A stretch of 64,000 nucleotides of DNA from Bidens hawaiensis (GCA_021521415.1 JAIQDT010001108.1:124001-188000), one strand, 5' to 3'. Positions 36,830-48,091 are shown, counted from the first letter of the stretch. A program made the numbers and translations. The notes: generated by a model from the letters alone, not told the origin.

Positions 36830-38306
36830 TGAAATTTAATAAATTTCTTTTCTTAGTACACAATTTTATTTATTTTACATATATATCATAAAGATAATAT
36901 ATATTATTTTACAACATTATATATATCGTTTACTTGATATATACATTCACCTATCCTTATTACAACATATCTTACATATAACACACAAACTATCTTAACA
37001 CTTAAACTTCATTTCTTGCAATTTTACTGCCCTCACCATCATCTCAATCCTTCATGAACTTCTTCACAACCTTTGTTAATTTGTTGCATTTGCAAAGAAT
37101 CATTTCTCCCATCTTTTTCTTCTTCTTCCCATCAGTGGCTATTTTCTTCCGATGGTCATCTGTCTCATGTAAAGCATGATCGAGATGCTCCTCTTGTGAC
37201 TGAGGAATGTTATTGGGATAACCATAGCGGGGTGGTGGATCACGGTACCCCATCATAACCACGTCAAAATGATTCCTTGGATCTGGGTATGGGGAAGCAA
37301 TCACATCGGATTGGTAGTTGAAGAAAGTGTCGGCAGCCTCATTCAGTTCCCGAATCTCATTAGCTTGGTCTTCAATTGATGTAATTTCTCCTTGATATGC
37401 TGGGAAGCTCGATGATGCTTTGCTTTTGAGTTCTTGGAGAAATTGCATGTAGGGATCAACTAAACCATAGCTTGGGGTTTGTTGAGAGTATGGCTCTTCC
37501 ACCGGTGTCATTTCTTCATTTGGATTGTCAGGAAATTCCTCTTCCTCAGGATCTGTTTCCTCCTCCGGATCCTCTTTTGTTTCCTCTTCCAGTTCTTCTT
37601 CAGTTATTGCAGGCACATGGATCTTCTCGTATGGCATTGTCACTCTCATTTTGGGCTTGCGAGATGGCCCTTCTTTGTGTGAATTGGCAGAATCCATTGT
37701 TGAAGTGCCGGTATGCCACCTTCGTTGATCTGAGTGGCATTGCATCCAATCGGATGAAGGAGAATTGGGTTCCTCCTTTACTTGCTTGTTGGCGAGAAAA
37801 TAATATGACGGATGTGGATTTGGCGGCACATATATTGGATCTGAGTAATGTGGTGGAGTGTCCATTGGTTGATATGTTGGCACTTCCGATGAGTGATACA
37901 TTGGTGGGTTGGATGGATAATAACTTGAGTGCCTTTGTGCTTGGTATATTTGGTGTGGAGTGTTATCTAGATGCTAGATTGGACTTTTGCTCAATGCCGG
38001 GATTTGGTTTTCTTTGATTATGATCCATATCGGAATTGAAAAATGCTTCGAAGTAATCCTTACTCATGACGTCCTTTGGGAACTTATAGTATTTATTTAC
38101 TCTTCTTGCTTCACGATCATAATACTCCATTAATTTTTCATAAGACATCTTTGATGGGTGGTTTAGAATGTAGAGAGGGAAAGAAAGGGTTACCTACCAA
38201 TCTTATCCCTATTCAAATAAACAAGTAAATATTTCCTATGCTTGGATCGAAGCTTGGGTATTGTTTTATGATACCCAATTCGATAAGATGTCCGGGTAGG
38301 AGAGAC
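36830..38306 (-). other. Unrecognised ORF region between element A and element B
   Basis: On the minus strand a frame starts with ATG at 38148 (MSYEKLMEYYDREARR...) and stops at 37963. A second frame, open from about 37976 and with an ATG at 37901, continues to 37044. The two are offset by one base, so a single protein of about 345 residues was probably broken by one frameshift near 37970. The second part has a Pro/Tyr/Ser-rich start, a Glu-rich acidic block (about residues 98-130) and a Lys-rich tail. The DNA before the first ATG, 38149-38306, resembles a leader. I do not recognise the family. It lies upstream of the element A gag on the same strand, so it may be an extra retroelement ORF or part of a third element. 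Confidence 0.5.
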
Positions 38307-40520
38307 TGTAACAACTCGGACTTTTTCATTAACAATTTATACCCGACCTGTTTGGATGTCCGGGTTATTTTATTAAAATATATAATATCTCGTTTATCAA
38401 AAAGATTTATTATTAATATATTATTGCTTAAATTACATATTATAAAACATAACTTCTTTTATTGGCAAAACCAACCCTAACTAAACCTTTTATCCTTTTT
38501 GTACCCATTGTTAAACCTCAGGGGCTAAAATGAAACTTGTGTTTTAACCCATATCTTCAACCCAGTACCCAGGATCCAAACCCGATAATCCTTACCTGTT
38601 TTGCATACCCGATCTTAATCAGTTGACTTGGACCGCAAGTTACGTAATAATCATGGTAATTGAATCTTTTAGCTTATTGTACATTCTTTAAACGGCCTAA
38701 TCAATCATCTAATTATGTTAATTTATTCATTCTTGATCCGTTTTCCTTAACAACAAAACCGACATACAAATGAACTTGTTGGGCAAGAAATACATCGTTA
38801 TAATCAAATTAATCAGTCCAACACCATCATACCTTCATCGTCGACATAACCCCTAAGTTTAATTCCATTATATCATCCTCTATATATCCCGATCTGGATC
38901 ATTTTTTGGCCGCGGTCCACATCCCCTGTTCGTCATTGATTCGTCTTCGTTCAGGTAATCAATAAATGTGTAATTATCGTCTGAATCTGTTAATTATTAA
39001 CCCTAACGTTTATTGGATCAAAAGCAACGGATTGAACGAGATTAGAATTAGGTTTCTTATAATCAATTTGGGGTTTTTCTTCCACTGTTATATTTAAACG
39101 TTCGTTTCCGGTGTTTAACCAGTTGGCAACCTAGCTTAGTTGGTCCCTTGTGTGCGTGTGTAGTCCTTGTGTGCCGGCCAGGTCTCGGGTTCGAGACTCT
39201 GGACACACAGTTTTTGCTATTTGTCTCTTTTTCATTGTTTTTATTAAATTAAACATTTTATAAACCGTTATAATTAACATAAAATATTATTTTATTTAAA
39301 CCGACACATTAACTAGTCTTTTCCGAACCTTATTATATATATATAAATGTATATATGTTTATAAATAGTTATTAAATTTGGTTAAAGGTTTTAGTATTAA
39401 ATTATTATAAAGGGCTTTAACTTAATTAAAACTCATCACGTTAATTAACATATTAAAACAAATATAGATATATTTTATAAATAATACTATCTATTGTTTA
39501 CGATATATTAGTTACAATATTAATTTAATAAGAAATCTTATTTAAGAAAAATATATATGTTAAAGGTATTTTAGTTTAAAATAAATATTTTTAAAACACT
39601 CGCTTTATATAAACTATAAAATCTTTATAAATGTTTATTCAAGTATTTTTATTTATTAAATCATATTTATTACGATAAAACTTGATGATGAAATTTATAA
39701 TAAATTAATGAAATAATAGCTTTTGTAAGATTTCACTCGATCATCAAATCCTGAACCTCTATTTTAGTTTTAGACTCCTTATTCAATTCATACTTATTCC
39801 GTAACTATTATTATTTAGAACTCGTTCTTTGATACACCTCGAGCGTGACATTACTTTACCGTTGTACCGTATCTATTCTCGTTTGCTCGTCAGCTAAGGT
39901 GAGTACCACATTCCCCTATTTTACCGCTTTCAATGTTTTGGGGACATATGCGTAAATATATTTCTCATTATATACTTATACTTAAAACTGCAACTTTGTC
40001 TTATGTGTTAACAACTTATACCTTACTTGTTTATGTGCTTGTTTGCTTTGTATGCTTTCGCATTCGGAGAGGTCCAACATAATCTCAGTCAGTATGATCA
40101 TACGCTAGTCGTTAGCCTTTGTGCTTCTCGACATCTCAGTTATACTTGTTATACTTGCTCATTTGGTTATTTTGTTTTCTCATATGACTTGTTGCAGCTA
40201 CGTATTTTGTTATATATACTATATGTACAACTAAACTGGTGTGTTGCTCACTTAACATGTGTTGTTGACAAAACTTTATTTTATACGCATATGCAGGTTG
40301 GTGAAGACTTAGTGAAGAATTTAGCTAGAAGAATTATTTAATCAAGAAATATAAAATTTATATTGTTGTATGAATTATGTACTTGTTTGTATTTGATTTA
40401 TTTGATAATTGAATTCAATTAATAGATAGTGTCATTTAAATATTGTGCATGATAGTAACCTTGAGAGCTGTGACAATCAGTTCGCGCCCCGACATTTCCG
40501 CCGTAGGTTGGGGTGTGACT
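38307..40520 (+). repeat. Element B left LTR (2214 bp)
   Basis: It starts TGTAACAACTCGG and ends GGTGTGACT (the last base changed from A). A probable TATA box, CTATATATCCC, is at about 38879-38889. About 60 bp later there is a good splice-donor-like CAG|GTAATC at 38954-38957. It retains 76 bp (39116-39191) that the right LTR lacks. Confidence 0.88.
39132..39199 (+). repeat. tRNA-like Pol III box pair inside the left LTR
   Basis: TAGCTTAGTTGG (39132-39143) fits a tRNA A box and GGTTCGAGACTC (39188-39199) fits a B box, about 45 bp apart. This is the head structure of a tRNA-derived SINE. I see no cloverleaf good enough for a tRNA gene and no clear SINE tail. Confidence 0.5.
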
Positions 40521-40522
40521 GA

Positions 40523-40536
40523 TTGGTATCAAAGCC
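40523..40536 (+). other. Element B primer-binding site
   Basis: TTGGTATCAAAGCC follows the left LTR. It matches the initiator Met-tRNA PBS used by the LARD, with one mismatch. Confidence 0.85.
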
Positions 40537-41685
40537 GAAGGTTTAAGATAGGTCGTTAGAAATTGCCTTAGACACATGTTTAGGAACCCTATACGTGCCT
40601 ATATGTTTACCTTTATATGTTCAAATTAAATTGTTTACAGCTTTCTTAAATAATTATTTATTTATTATCTATTATATTGTTATGCACACACACACAAACT
40701 CCGAGGCTATGCCTCAACATTCAAAGAAAACTTTTCGAAATTAGATTGCTTTTATTTACGGGAAATTCCTTAAGAATTCCCACCTGTTGTTTTCACTCGT
40801 ACACCTTAAGGCTAGGTTATGTGGCATGTCCCTACGATAAATGAAAAGGGAAGAGAAACTGTGAGTTGGGCACTGACAAAACTGTTTCGAGAACCAAATA
40901 TAAGACGCTATTCCTTACCTGGGTGATAACCTGACCACAGTACTCAACCCTATGGACCCGAGCGAGACCCATAAATGCCATATGACCGACACCTTAGGTT
41001 AATTTTAACCGAATTCACGGTGATTTCGTGGCTAAACTCGGTTTTCCCGATTATTGTGTTTCGTTATTTAAATGGTTTGTTGGGTGAAAATACCATGGAA
41101 CCCATGGGCACTCCTACTATTCATTTCTTAACTTGATTTCGTATTTTTGTTGGAGTAACCAACGTGGTGATTTCACAAGATTCTCTGACTACCCATATTG
41201 ATTTCGATAGTTCGTTATTTAGTTTGGTCGGTTAAAACGCCGTGTAACGCTCATTGGGCCGATAAACGTCATTGCATTGTTAATTCGTTAATTAGTTGAG
41301 ACGCTCATGGGCTGTCCAACTCAGTTGTTTTTCGTTAGTTCGTTGGGCCATTCAAATTGCCATGGAAATCTCTTGGGAGGCCAACACCCACAATTTATAT
41401 TTTGTTAGTTTATTGTAAACTTAATCAAATCTAAATTTTAAACTGACTTAACTCCTCATGTAGTCATCACACATTAATATTATTGACTACATCATTTAAT
41501 AACTATTTACGCTATGTACCCCCCTCATCTTATAATCATTCACATTTAATCTTTGTGACACAAATCCTCTTACTTCTTAACGCAACGTTATTATAAGTTA
41601 TCTACATAGTTAAACGTTTCACTATTTTTATGATTTCCTCAATTTATCCTTCATCTTATAAATCCTCATATTTGATCCCTATATA

Positions 41686-42229
41686 ATGTCTCATTCAAGA
41701 AACCTTACTTCGGTCCTTTTCCGTCATGCCCCATTTGTAACTATCATCACTCGGTTAAATCCATATTTCGTCGTTGCTCCCAATGTAACCGTTATGGCCA
41801 TCTTGCTAACACCTGTCGTGTCCCGCCTACTGCACAAGTTGTTCTGCAACAACCTACCCTCATGCTCAACCTGGTGTTCATAATACTCGTGCTTGCTATC
41901 ATTGTGGAAACCCAGATCACCTCCGTAATGTGTGCCCTCAACTTACTCAAGCTCATCAAGCTCAATCTACAACTATACCTTACTACTTGACCTATGCTTA
42001 TCAAGCTCAAACCCATCAACCTCATGTTCCCCAAGCTCCTCCCATCAATCAAGGTCAACCTTACTTAACCCAACACTATCAAGCCCCGCAACCGCAAGCT
42101 CAAGTTTACCAAACATATTTCCACCAAACAACTCTCTTGCAAACTGTTCAAGCTCAAACTTACCACCAATCTACCTCGACTTCTCCTACTCCTGCAACTC
42201 CTCATAGTGCCTCAAGACACGTAAATTAA
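41686..42229 (+). pseudogene. Element B gag C-terminal remnant with two zinc knuckles
   Basis: In one frame CSQCNRYGHLANTC (about 41774-41815) is a CX2CX4HX4C knuckle. In the next frame CYHCGNPDHLRNVC (about 41894-41935) is a second. A one-base frameshift near 41860 separates them. A Gln/Thr/Pro-rich tail continues to a stop at 42229. This is the nucleocapsid end of a gypsy gag. The capsid part upstream is not recognisable and no pol follows. Confidence 0.75.
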
Positions 42230-42998
42230 GCTACTCAATGACTGTGAAGACTTTGGTCGTTCCCTTTATCTTGATCCCTTTGTCTTTTTCTTAATTATTG
42301 TAACGCCTCTTTATGGCCTTGGATTATTTCCAATTTGGGCTATTTATCTTCTATAATAAATAAAGCTTCTCTTTGATTAAATGGATTGTTTATTAAAGCC
42401 TACATTTATACTTATTTTATAAACCTCAACTATTGATAAGAAGCATATTTCCAAGTTTAGATACTTATATCCTTCACGTTTAAAAGTCGTCTTAGAACTT
42501 CTTGCTCTATTAAAATTCACTTCAACTTTTGAAATTATTTTATACATTAATGATTTACTAGTTTCATAATTAAAGCTCCTTAAAATTTTTGTTTCCTCAA
42601 ACTCATGTTTTAATCAAACGTTTTGTAAATCCACACGATAGGACGAATCATATGGACCATCCGACGATAACAATAATTATGGTCTGGAACATAATTATCG
42701 AAGTCCTCGCATGGAAATCATGAAGCGTAAAGTTGTGTGTCATAATATAGAATTGAAAGTAATTGGGATAACGGTACAAATGTAGAAATGATAAGGACAT
42801 GGTGGATACGCCGCTGGTACATCCTATATATAAGTGCCCTTATCGGATTTGCATTTGGAGCGTTGTTTTAACTATTCAAAGTTCTGTGTTATGATAAATT
42901 TTTAACTTTTATTCTTAAAATTTTCGTTTCCTCAAATCTAATAGTTTTGTTATAGCATCCATTAATTTCGGGACGAAATTCTCTAAAGTATGGGAGAC
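42230..42998 (+). other. Element B 3' internal region and polypurine tract
   Basis: Non-coding DNA from the gag remnant to the right LTR. It ends in TCGGGACGAAATTC and GTATGGGAGAC directly before the LTR start TGTAAC at 42999. The whole pol region expected in a complete relative is missing here. Confidence 0.7.
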
Positions 42999-45144
42999 TG
43001 TAACAACTCGGACTTTTTCATTAACAATTTATACCCGACCCGTTTGGATGTCCGAGTTATTTTATTAAAATATATAATATCTCGTTTATCAAAAAGATTT
43101 ATTATTAATATATTATTGCTTAAATTACATATTATAAAACATAACTTCTTTTATTGGCAAAACCAACCCTAACTAAACCTTTTATCCCTTTTGTACCCAT
43201 TGTTAAACCTCAGGGGCTAAAATGAAACTTGTGTTTTAACCCATATCTTCAACCCAGTACCCAGGATCCAAACCCGATAATCCTTACCTGTTTTGCATAC
43301 CCGATCTTAATCAGTTGACTTGGACCGCAAGTTACGTAATAATCATGGTAATTGAACCTTTTAGCTTATTGTACATTCTTTAAACGGCCTAATCAATCAT
43401 CTAATTATGTTAATTTATTCATTCTTGATCCGTTTTCCTTAACAACAAAACCGACATACAAATGAACTTGTTGGGCAAGAAATACATCGTTATAATCAAA
43501 TTAATCAGTCCAACACCATCATACCTTCATCGCCGACATAACCCCTAAGTTTAATTCCATTATATCATCTTCTATATATCCCGATCTGGATCATTTTTTG
43601 GCCGCGGTCCACATCTCCTGTTCGTCATCGATTCGTCTTCGTTCAGGTAATCAATAAATGTGTAATTATCGTCTGAATCTGTTAATTATTAACCCTAACG
43701 TTTATTGGATCAAAAGCAACGGATTGAACGAGATTAGAATTAGGTTTCTTATAATCAATTTGGGGTTTTTCTTCCACTGTTATATTTAAACGTTCGTTTC
43801 CGGTGTTCGAGACTCTGGACACACAGTTTTTGCTATTTGTCTCTTTTTCATTGTTTTTATTAAATTAAACATTTTATAAACCGTTATAATTAACATAAAA
43901 TATTATTTTATTTAAACCGACACATTAACTAGTCTTTTCCGAACCTTATTATATATATATATATATAAATGTATATATGTTTATAAATAGTTATTAAATT
44001 TGGTTAAAGGTTTTTAGTATTAAATTATTATAAAGGGCTTTAACTTAATTAAAACTCATCACGTTAATTAACGTATTAAAACAAATATAGATATATTTTA
44101 TAAATAATACTATCTATTGTTTACGATATATTAGTTACAATATTAATTTAATAAGAAATCTTATTTAAGAAAAATATATATGTTAAAGGTATTTTAGTTT
44201 AAAATAAATATTTTTAAAACACTCGCTTTATATAAACTATAAAATCTTTATAAATGTTTATTCAAGTATTTTTATTTATTAAATCATATTTATTACGATA
44301 AAACTTGATGATGAAATTTATAATAAATTAATGAAATAATAGCTTTTGTAAGATTTCACTCGATCATCAAATCCTGAACCTCTATTTTAGTTTTAGACTC
44401 CTTATTCAATTCATACTTATTCCGTAACTATCATTATTTAGGACTCGTTCTTTGATACACCTCGAGTGTGACATTACTTTACCGTTGTACCGTATCTATT
44501 CTCGTTTGCTCGTCAGCTAAGGTGAGTACCACATTCCCCTATTTTACCGTTTTCAATGTTTTGGGGACATATGCGTAAATATATTTCTCATTGTATACTT
44601 ATACTTAAAACTGCAACTTTGTCTTATGTGTTAACAACTTATACCTTACTTGTTTATGTGCTTATTTGCTTTGTATGCTTTCGCATTCGGAGAGGTCCAA
44701 CATAATCTCAGTCAGTATGATCATACGCCAGTCGTTAGCCTTTGTGCTTCTCGACATCTCAGTTATACTTGTTATACTTGCTCATTTGGTTATTTTGTTA
44801 TTCTCATATGACTTGTTGCAGCTACGTATTTTGTTATATATACTATATGTACAACTAAACTGGTGTGTTGCTCACTCAACATGTGTTGTTGACAAAACTT
44901 TATTTTATACGCATATGCAGGTTGGTGAAGACTTAGTGAAGAATTTAGCTAGAAGAATTATTTAATCAAGAAATATAAAATTTGTATTGTTGTATGAATT
45001 ATGTAGTTGTTTGTATTTGATTTATTTGATAATTGAATTCAATTAATAGATAGTGTCATTTAAATATTGTGCATGATAGTAACCTTGAGAGCTGTGACAA
45101 TCAGTTCGCGCCCCGACATTTCCGCCGTAGGTTGGGGTGTGACA
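42999..45144 (+). repeat. Element B right LTR (2146 bp)
   Basis: Same sequence as the left LTR apart from scattered substitutions, a longer TA run near 43950, and a 76-bp deletion at about 43806 joining GGTGTT to CGAGACTC. It ends GGTGTGACA at 45144, next to the Harbinger right terminus. Confidence 0.88.
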
Positions 45145-45242
45145 GTCCCCGCCCCTAATCGCCCAAATATCGCCCCCGGGGGCGGTGTTTGCGCCCTTTA
45201 TCGCCCCTCCTCGCCCTCAATTGTAGCCCACTACGCACAGCC
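45145..45242. mobile_element. Right terminus of the PIF/Harbinger element
   Basis: GC-rich DNA ends CCCACTACGCACAGCC followed by TTA (45243-45245). Its reverse complement matches the terminus at 28928 over the first ~35 bases with small gaps. The left part of this terminus is cut by the element B LTR. Confidence 0.7.
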
Positions 45243-45245
45243 TTA

Positions 45246-45814
45246 GGAGCCCGCCATATCTAACAAACTCATGCATATCTTATTCTCTCCCAGTTATACT
45301 CTTTCTCCTTTAACAAACTCCTAGTCACTTTTAGGAAAGACACTTTTACCCCTTCTAAAATAAGCATTAACCCGCATATTTTAAACACGTGTAAAAAAAA
45401 CACGACAAGTTTTACCCGTTTATATTGTCAATAAGTTGTTTGCTTGTTGGGTAGTATTCAACTTATAAACTTGCTAATATGTAATAAACGTCGTCATGAC
45501 ATATGACAATCTAAATAACCTAGATAGCTAGGGTAAGTAAATATCGTATTAAAAAACATTGGAGTATTTCACTATTGCTTAACTATAAAAACAAATGTTA
45601 AAAAGTTTGATTTGAAATTAAACTAAAGTAAACCTAATCTAATCTTAATATGCAATGAAACTAAAAAGCAAATAATACAAAAAACACAAGAGAGTGGCTA
45701 AGGAAATGTGAAACAAGCTACAAATATAGATTAAGCGGGTCATAAACGCGACGGGGGTTGATATGTTTAACCAAACACGATGATTGGCCGACCTTTTTAA
45801 CTAAACAATTAAAT
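45246..45814. other. Intergenic DNA, no gene seen
   Basis: AT-rich sequence between the Harbinger terminus and the first MITE. No open frame of interest. Confidence 0.5.
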
Positions 45815-45822
45815 CTAAATAC

Positions 45823-46131
45823 TATGGGTGAGCAAAAAACCAAATTAACTAAAAAAACCGGACTGAAACGTTAACTGACGGTTAATTTTTTGTTTTATAT
45901 TGAAAAACCGAATTTTCAGTTCGGTTTTCTATTTTAAAAAAAACAAATAAAACCGAACTAAACCAATTGATGGTGATGAAGATGATGAAGATTAACCGAA
46001 CTAAACTATTTAAAAAAAAAACAAATAAAACCGAACTAAAAAACAAATTAACCAGAAAAACCGAAACGAAACATTAACTTTGGTTTCGATTTAACGGAAT
46101 AACCGAACTAACTTAACCGTGCTCAGCCCTA
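45823..46131. mobile_element. hAT-type MITE 1 upstream of the PPR gene (309 bp)
   Basis: The left end is TATGGGTGAGCA and the right end, read inverted, is TAGGGCTGAGCA. Flanks CTAAATAC (45815-45822) and CCAAATAA (46132-46139) agree at 6 of 8 positions. The interior is made of AACCGAACTAAACC-type words on both strands and is non-coding. Confidence 0.65.
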
Positions 46132-46142
46132 CCAAATAAAAC

Positions 46143-46838
46143 TAGGGGTGTATACGGACCGGACCGAACCGGACGAGAGCATGTCCGTGTCCGTCCGTTA
46201 AGCTTTTGACGGACAAACGGACGGTTCACGAACACTCTACCGAACGAAAATTCATGTCCGTGTCCGTCTATTAAGAAATTGAGTTTGTCCGTGTCCGTCC
46301 ATGTCCGTCCGTTAATATTTTAAACGGACAATAATGGGCAAACGGACACTAATGGACATTAATGGACAAACAAACATGTAAACATTAATGGACAACGAAC
46401 ACTAATGGACAAATATAAACGGTTATATTAACACCAAGCATATATCTAAACAACTTCACATACAAATTAGGAATTACACCATATAACATTCAAATATACT
46501 TAACACTTAATATATTAACATAAAGTGGATCACTGTAATATAAGAGACATCAAACATGTGTAGTAATATAAAAGTGTTACTAATAACACTAGAAATTCCG
46601 CAGTTAAATTACAATGCTGGATAGATATAAACACTAACGATACCTGTCGGACATTACCGGACGTAATCGGACGAACGTTACCGGACGTTCACGAACACTA
46701 TCGAACGGACTTGGCCCTTGTCCGTGTTCGTCCGTTAAGCTTACCGAACGAAATTTTTGTATCCATGTCCGGTTCGTTTATTAAACGGACGAATATAAAC
46801 GAACTTCTTGCCGAACGGACGGTTCGCCTACAGCCCTA
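46143..46838. mobile_element. hAT-type MITE 2 at the PPR promoter (696 bp)
   Basis: It starts TAGGGGTGTATACGGACC and ends GCCTACAGCCCTA, with a perfect 8-bp target-site duplication AATAAAAC (46135-46142 and 46839-46846). It is rich in GTCCGTTAAGC-type words in both orientations and has no coding capacity. The right duplication lies within a few bases of the presumed first (untranslated) exon of the PPR gene. Confidence 0.85.
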
Positions 46839-47112
46839 AATAAAACTGTTGTTTCAAGTTCAGAAGAAGCCCGATAACACAGTTTGAAGTCCCGTGACCT
46901 TCTTTTCGTTTGATTTGAAGGTAAGAACTAATAATCATTTTCTTTTGTAATATTCATAGCATAATTAATATAAATCTCCATGGACTGTTGTGAAATCTGT
47001 TCAATTTTGACCTAATTTTTGTGAACGATGCGGTGATCACAATAAGCATTTACTCTCAAAGTTTGTTGCTGTATTGTTTGAAATCGAGTTAATAGAAATG
47101 AATTATTTGAGC

Positions 47113-47394
47113 CAAAACCTTAAACTAGCCTAAGCTAGAGCCCGAGCTCGTGTTCGTTCCTTAAACGAGCCAAAGCACGGCTGCGCAGTGTGAAATTTAT
47201 ACATACAAGTCCAAAAGTGGTAAAAACTTTAAAAAAATACACAAGGCTTGTTAAGGCTCGACAAGCCTAAATGTGCTTCCGATACAAGGCTCGAGCTGGG
47301 CTCGAAAACCAAACGAGCTCAGCTTGGCTCGCTTTGAGTTTTTTGTCGATCTGATGTCGAGTACCTCGCGATCGGCTCGGCTCATTTGCACCCC
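47113..47394. mobile_element. Partial hAT-type MITE in the PPR 5'-UTR intron
   Basis: The right end GGCTCATTTGCACCCCTA is typical. The interior has GAGCTCGTGTTCG and GGCTCGAGCTGGGC words on both strands. The left end is not clear, so the start is approximate and no duplication can be shown. Confidence 0.5.
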
Positions 47395-47539
47395 TAAATT
47401 AAACTCAACTTAACCAAAATTGATGCAATTATCTCCAAATCGAATTTCAAAGTTTATTTATGTTTTATTTCTTTATGTTTATCTCGTTTTTATTTCATGT
47501 GTTTAGCATAAATAGGATGCTAGGGTTTATTGTTGAATT

Positions 47540-47800
47540 TAGGGATGAGTTCGGTACCGAAAATACCGATCCCGAAATTTTCAAATTCTTGGTACCGGTA
47601 CCGAAATATTCGGTTCGGTACCGGTACCGGTACGGTACCGGGATAATACCGATACCGAAGGTAAAAAGTCGGGAAATACCGGTACCGTACCGATCCCGAA
47701 ACTCAAAACTTTGGTACCGATTCGAGACCGACGGTACCAAATCGGTACCGATTTCGGTACCGGTACCAATCGGTACCGGTACCGAATTTGCTCATCCGTA
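47540..47800. mobile_element. GGTACC-rich hAT-type MITE in the PPR 5'-UTR intron (261 bp)
   Basis: It starts TAGGGATGAG and ends CTCATCCGTA, with a perfect 8-bp duplication GTTGAATT (47532-47539 and 47801-47808). The interior contains about 14 GGTACC palindromes, so the transcript could fold on itself strongly. The open frames across it on both strands are side effects of this repeat. Confidence 0.88.
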
Positions 47801-48091
47801 GTTGAATTAGTTTTTGATTGAATTTTAATTGAAGAGAACTTTGTTCTTAGAACCTTTGGTTCGGTTTTGTCGTCTTTGTTAATCATGAGTTTCTCGAGCC
47901 ATTGATCGCTTCCAAAACTGCATCAAAAATTTTCAAAACATTTGTCATATGATGTTTCCAAATGAGCTAATTTTCCTTATTTAGTTTTGCAGCAACCAGA
48001 TTTTACATACAATCACGATGAGATAATCGTTTGATGTTCATTTTGAAGCTTGATTATATGATCTATATCTGCAGGCTATAATAATCAGGCA

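Larger units (their letters stand above)
38307..45144 (+). mobile_element. Element B: non-autonomous Ty3/gypsy element with gag remnant only
   Basis: Two closely similar LTRs, 38307-40520 and 42999-45144, flank 2478 bp of internal DNA. The left LTR is followed by a Met-tRNA PBS (TTGGTATCAAAGCC, 40523-40536). The right LTR is preceded by TCGGGACGAAATTC and a purine tract (42968-42998), fixing the orientation as plus. The interior holds two gag zinc knuckles but no protease, RT, RNase H or integrase. The outer flanks GAGAC and GTCCC do not match as a target-site duplication. The left flank itself ends in a purine tract, so the left boundary may be a recombination product. Confidence 0.85.
28928..45242. 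mobile_element. PIF/Harbinger-type transposon, apparently split by a Ty3/gypsy nest
   Basis: The left end GGCCATGTGTAGTGG at 28928 follows TTA. The right end, read on the opposite strand, is GGCTGTGCGTAGTGG ending at 45242, followed by TTA. Both ends continue into similar GCTACAATT...GGGCGA sequence. TTA is the target-site duplication typical of PIF/Harbinger. Between the ends, 28928-30292 carries a broken ORF1, 30293-45144 is retrotransposon DNA, and 45145-45242 is the right terminus. The original element would have been short and without transposase. The 5' end of ORF1 is missing on both sides, so sequence was lost at the junction, or the right end belongs to a second copy of the same family. 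Confidence 0.65.

Noticed and set aside
37472..38017. 181-codon plus-strand frame rich in Ser, Leu and Phe
   Set aside because: Antisense of the unrecognised minus-strand frame. The runs mirror its Glu-rich block.
39132..39199. Candidate tRNA gene
   Set aside because: Only A- and B-box words are present. I cannot fold a full cloverleaf with a matched acceptor stem, and it lies in an LTR. Kept only as a tRNA-like or SINE-like feature.
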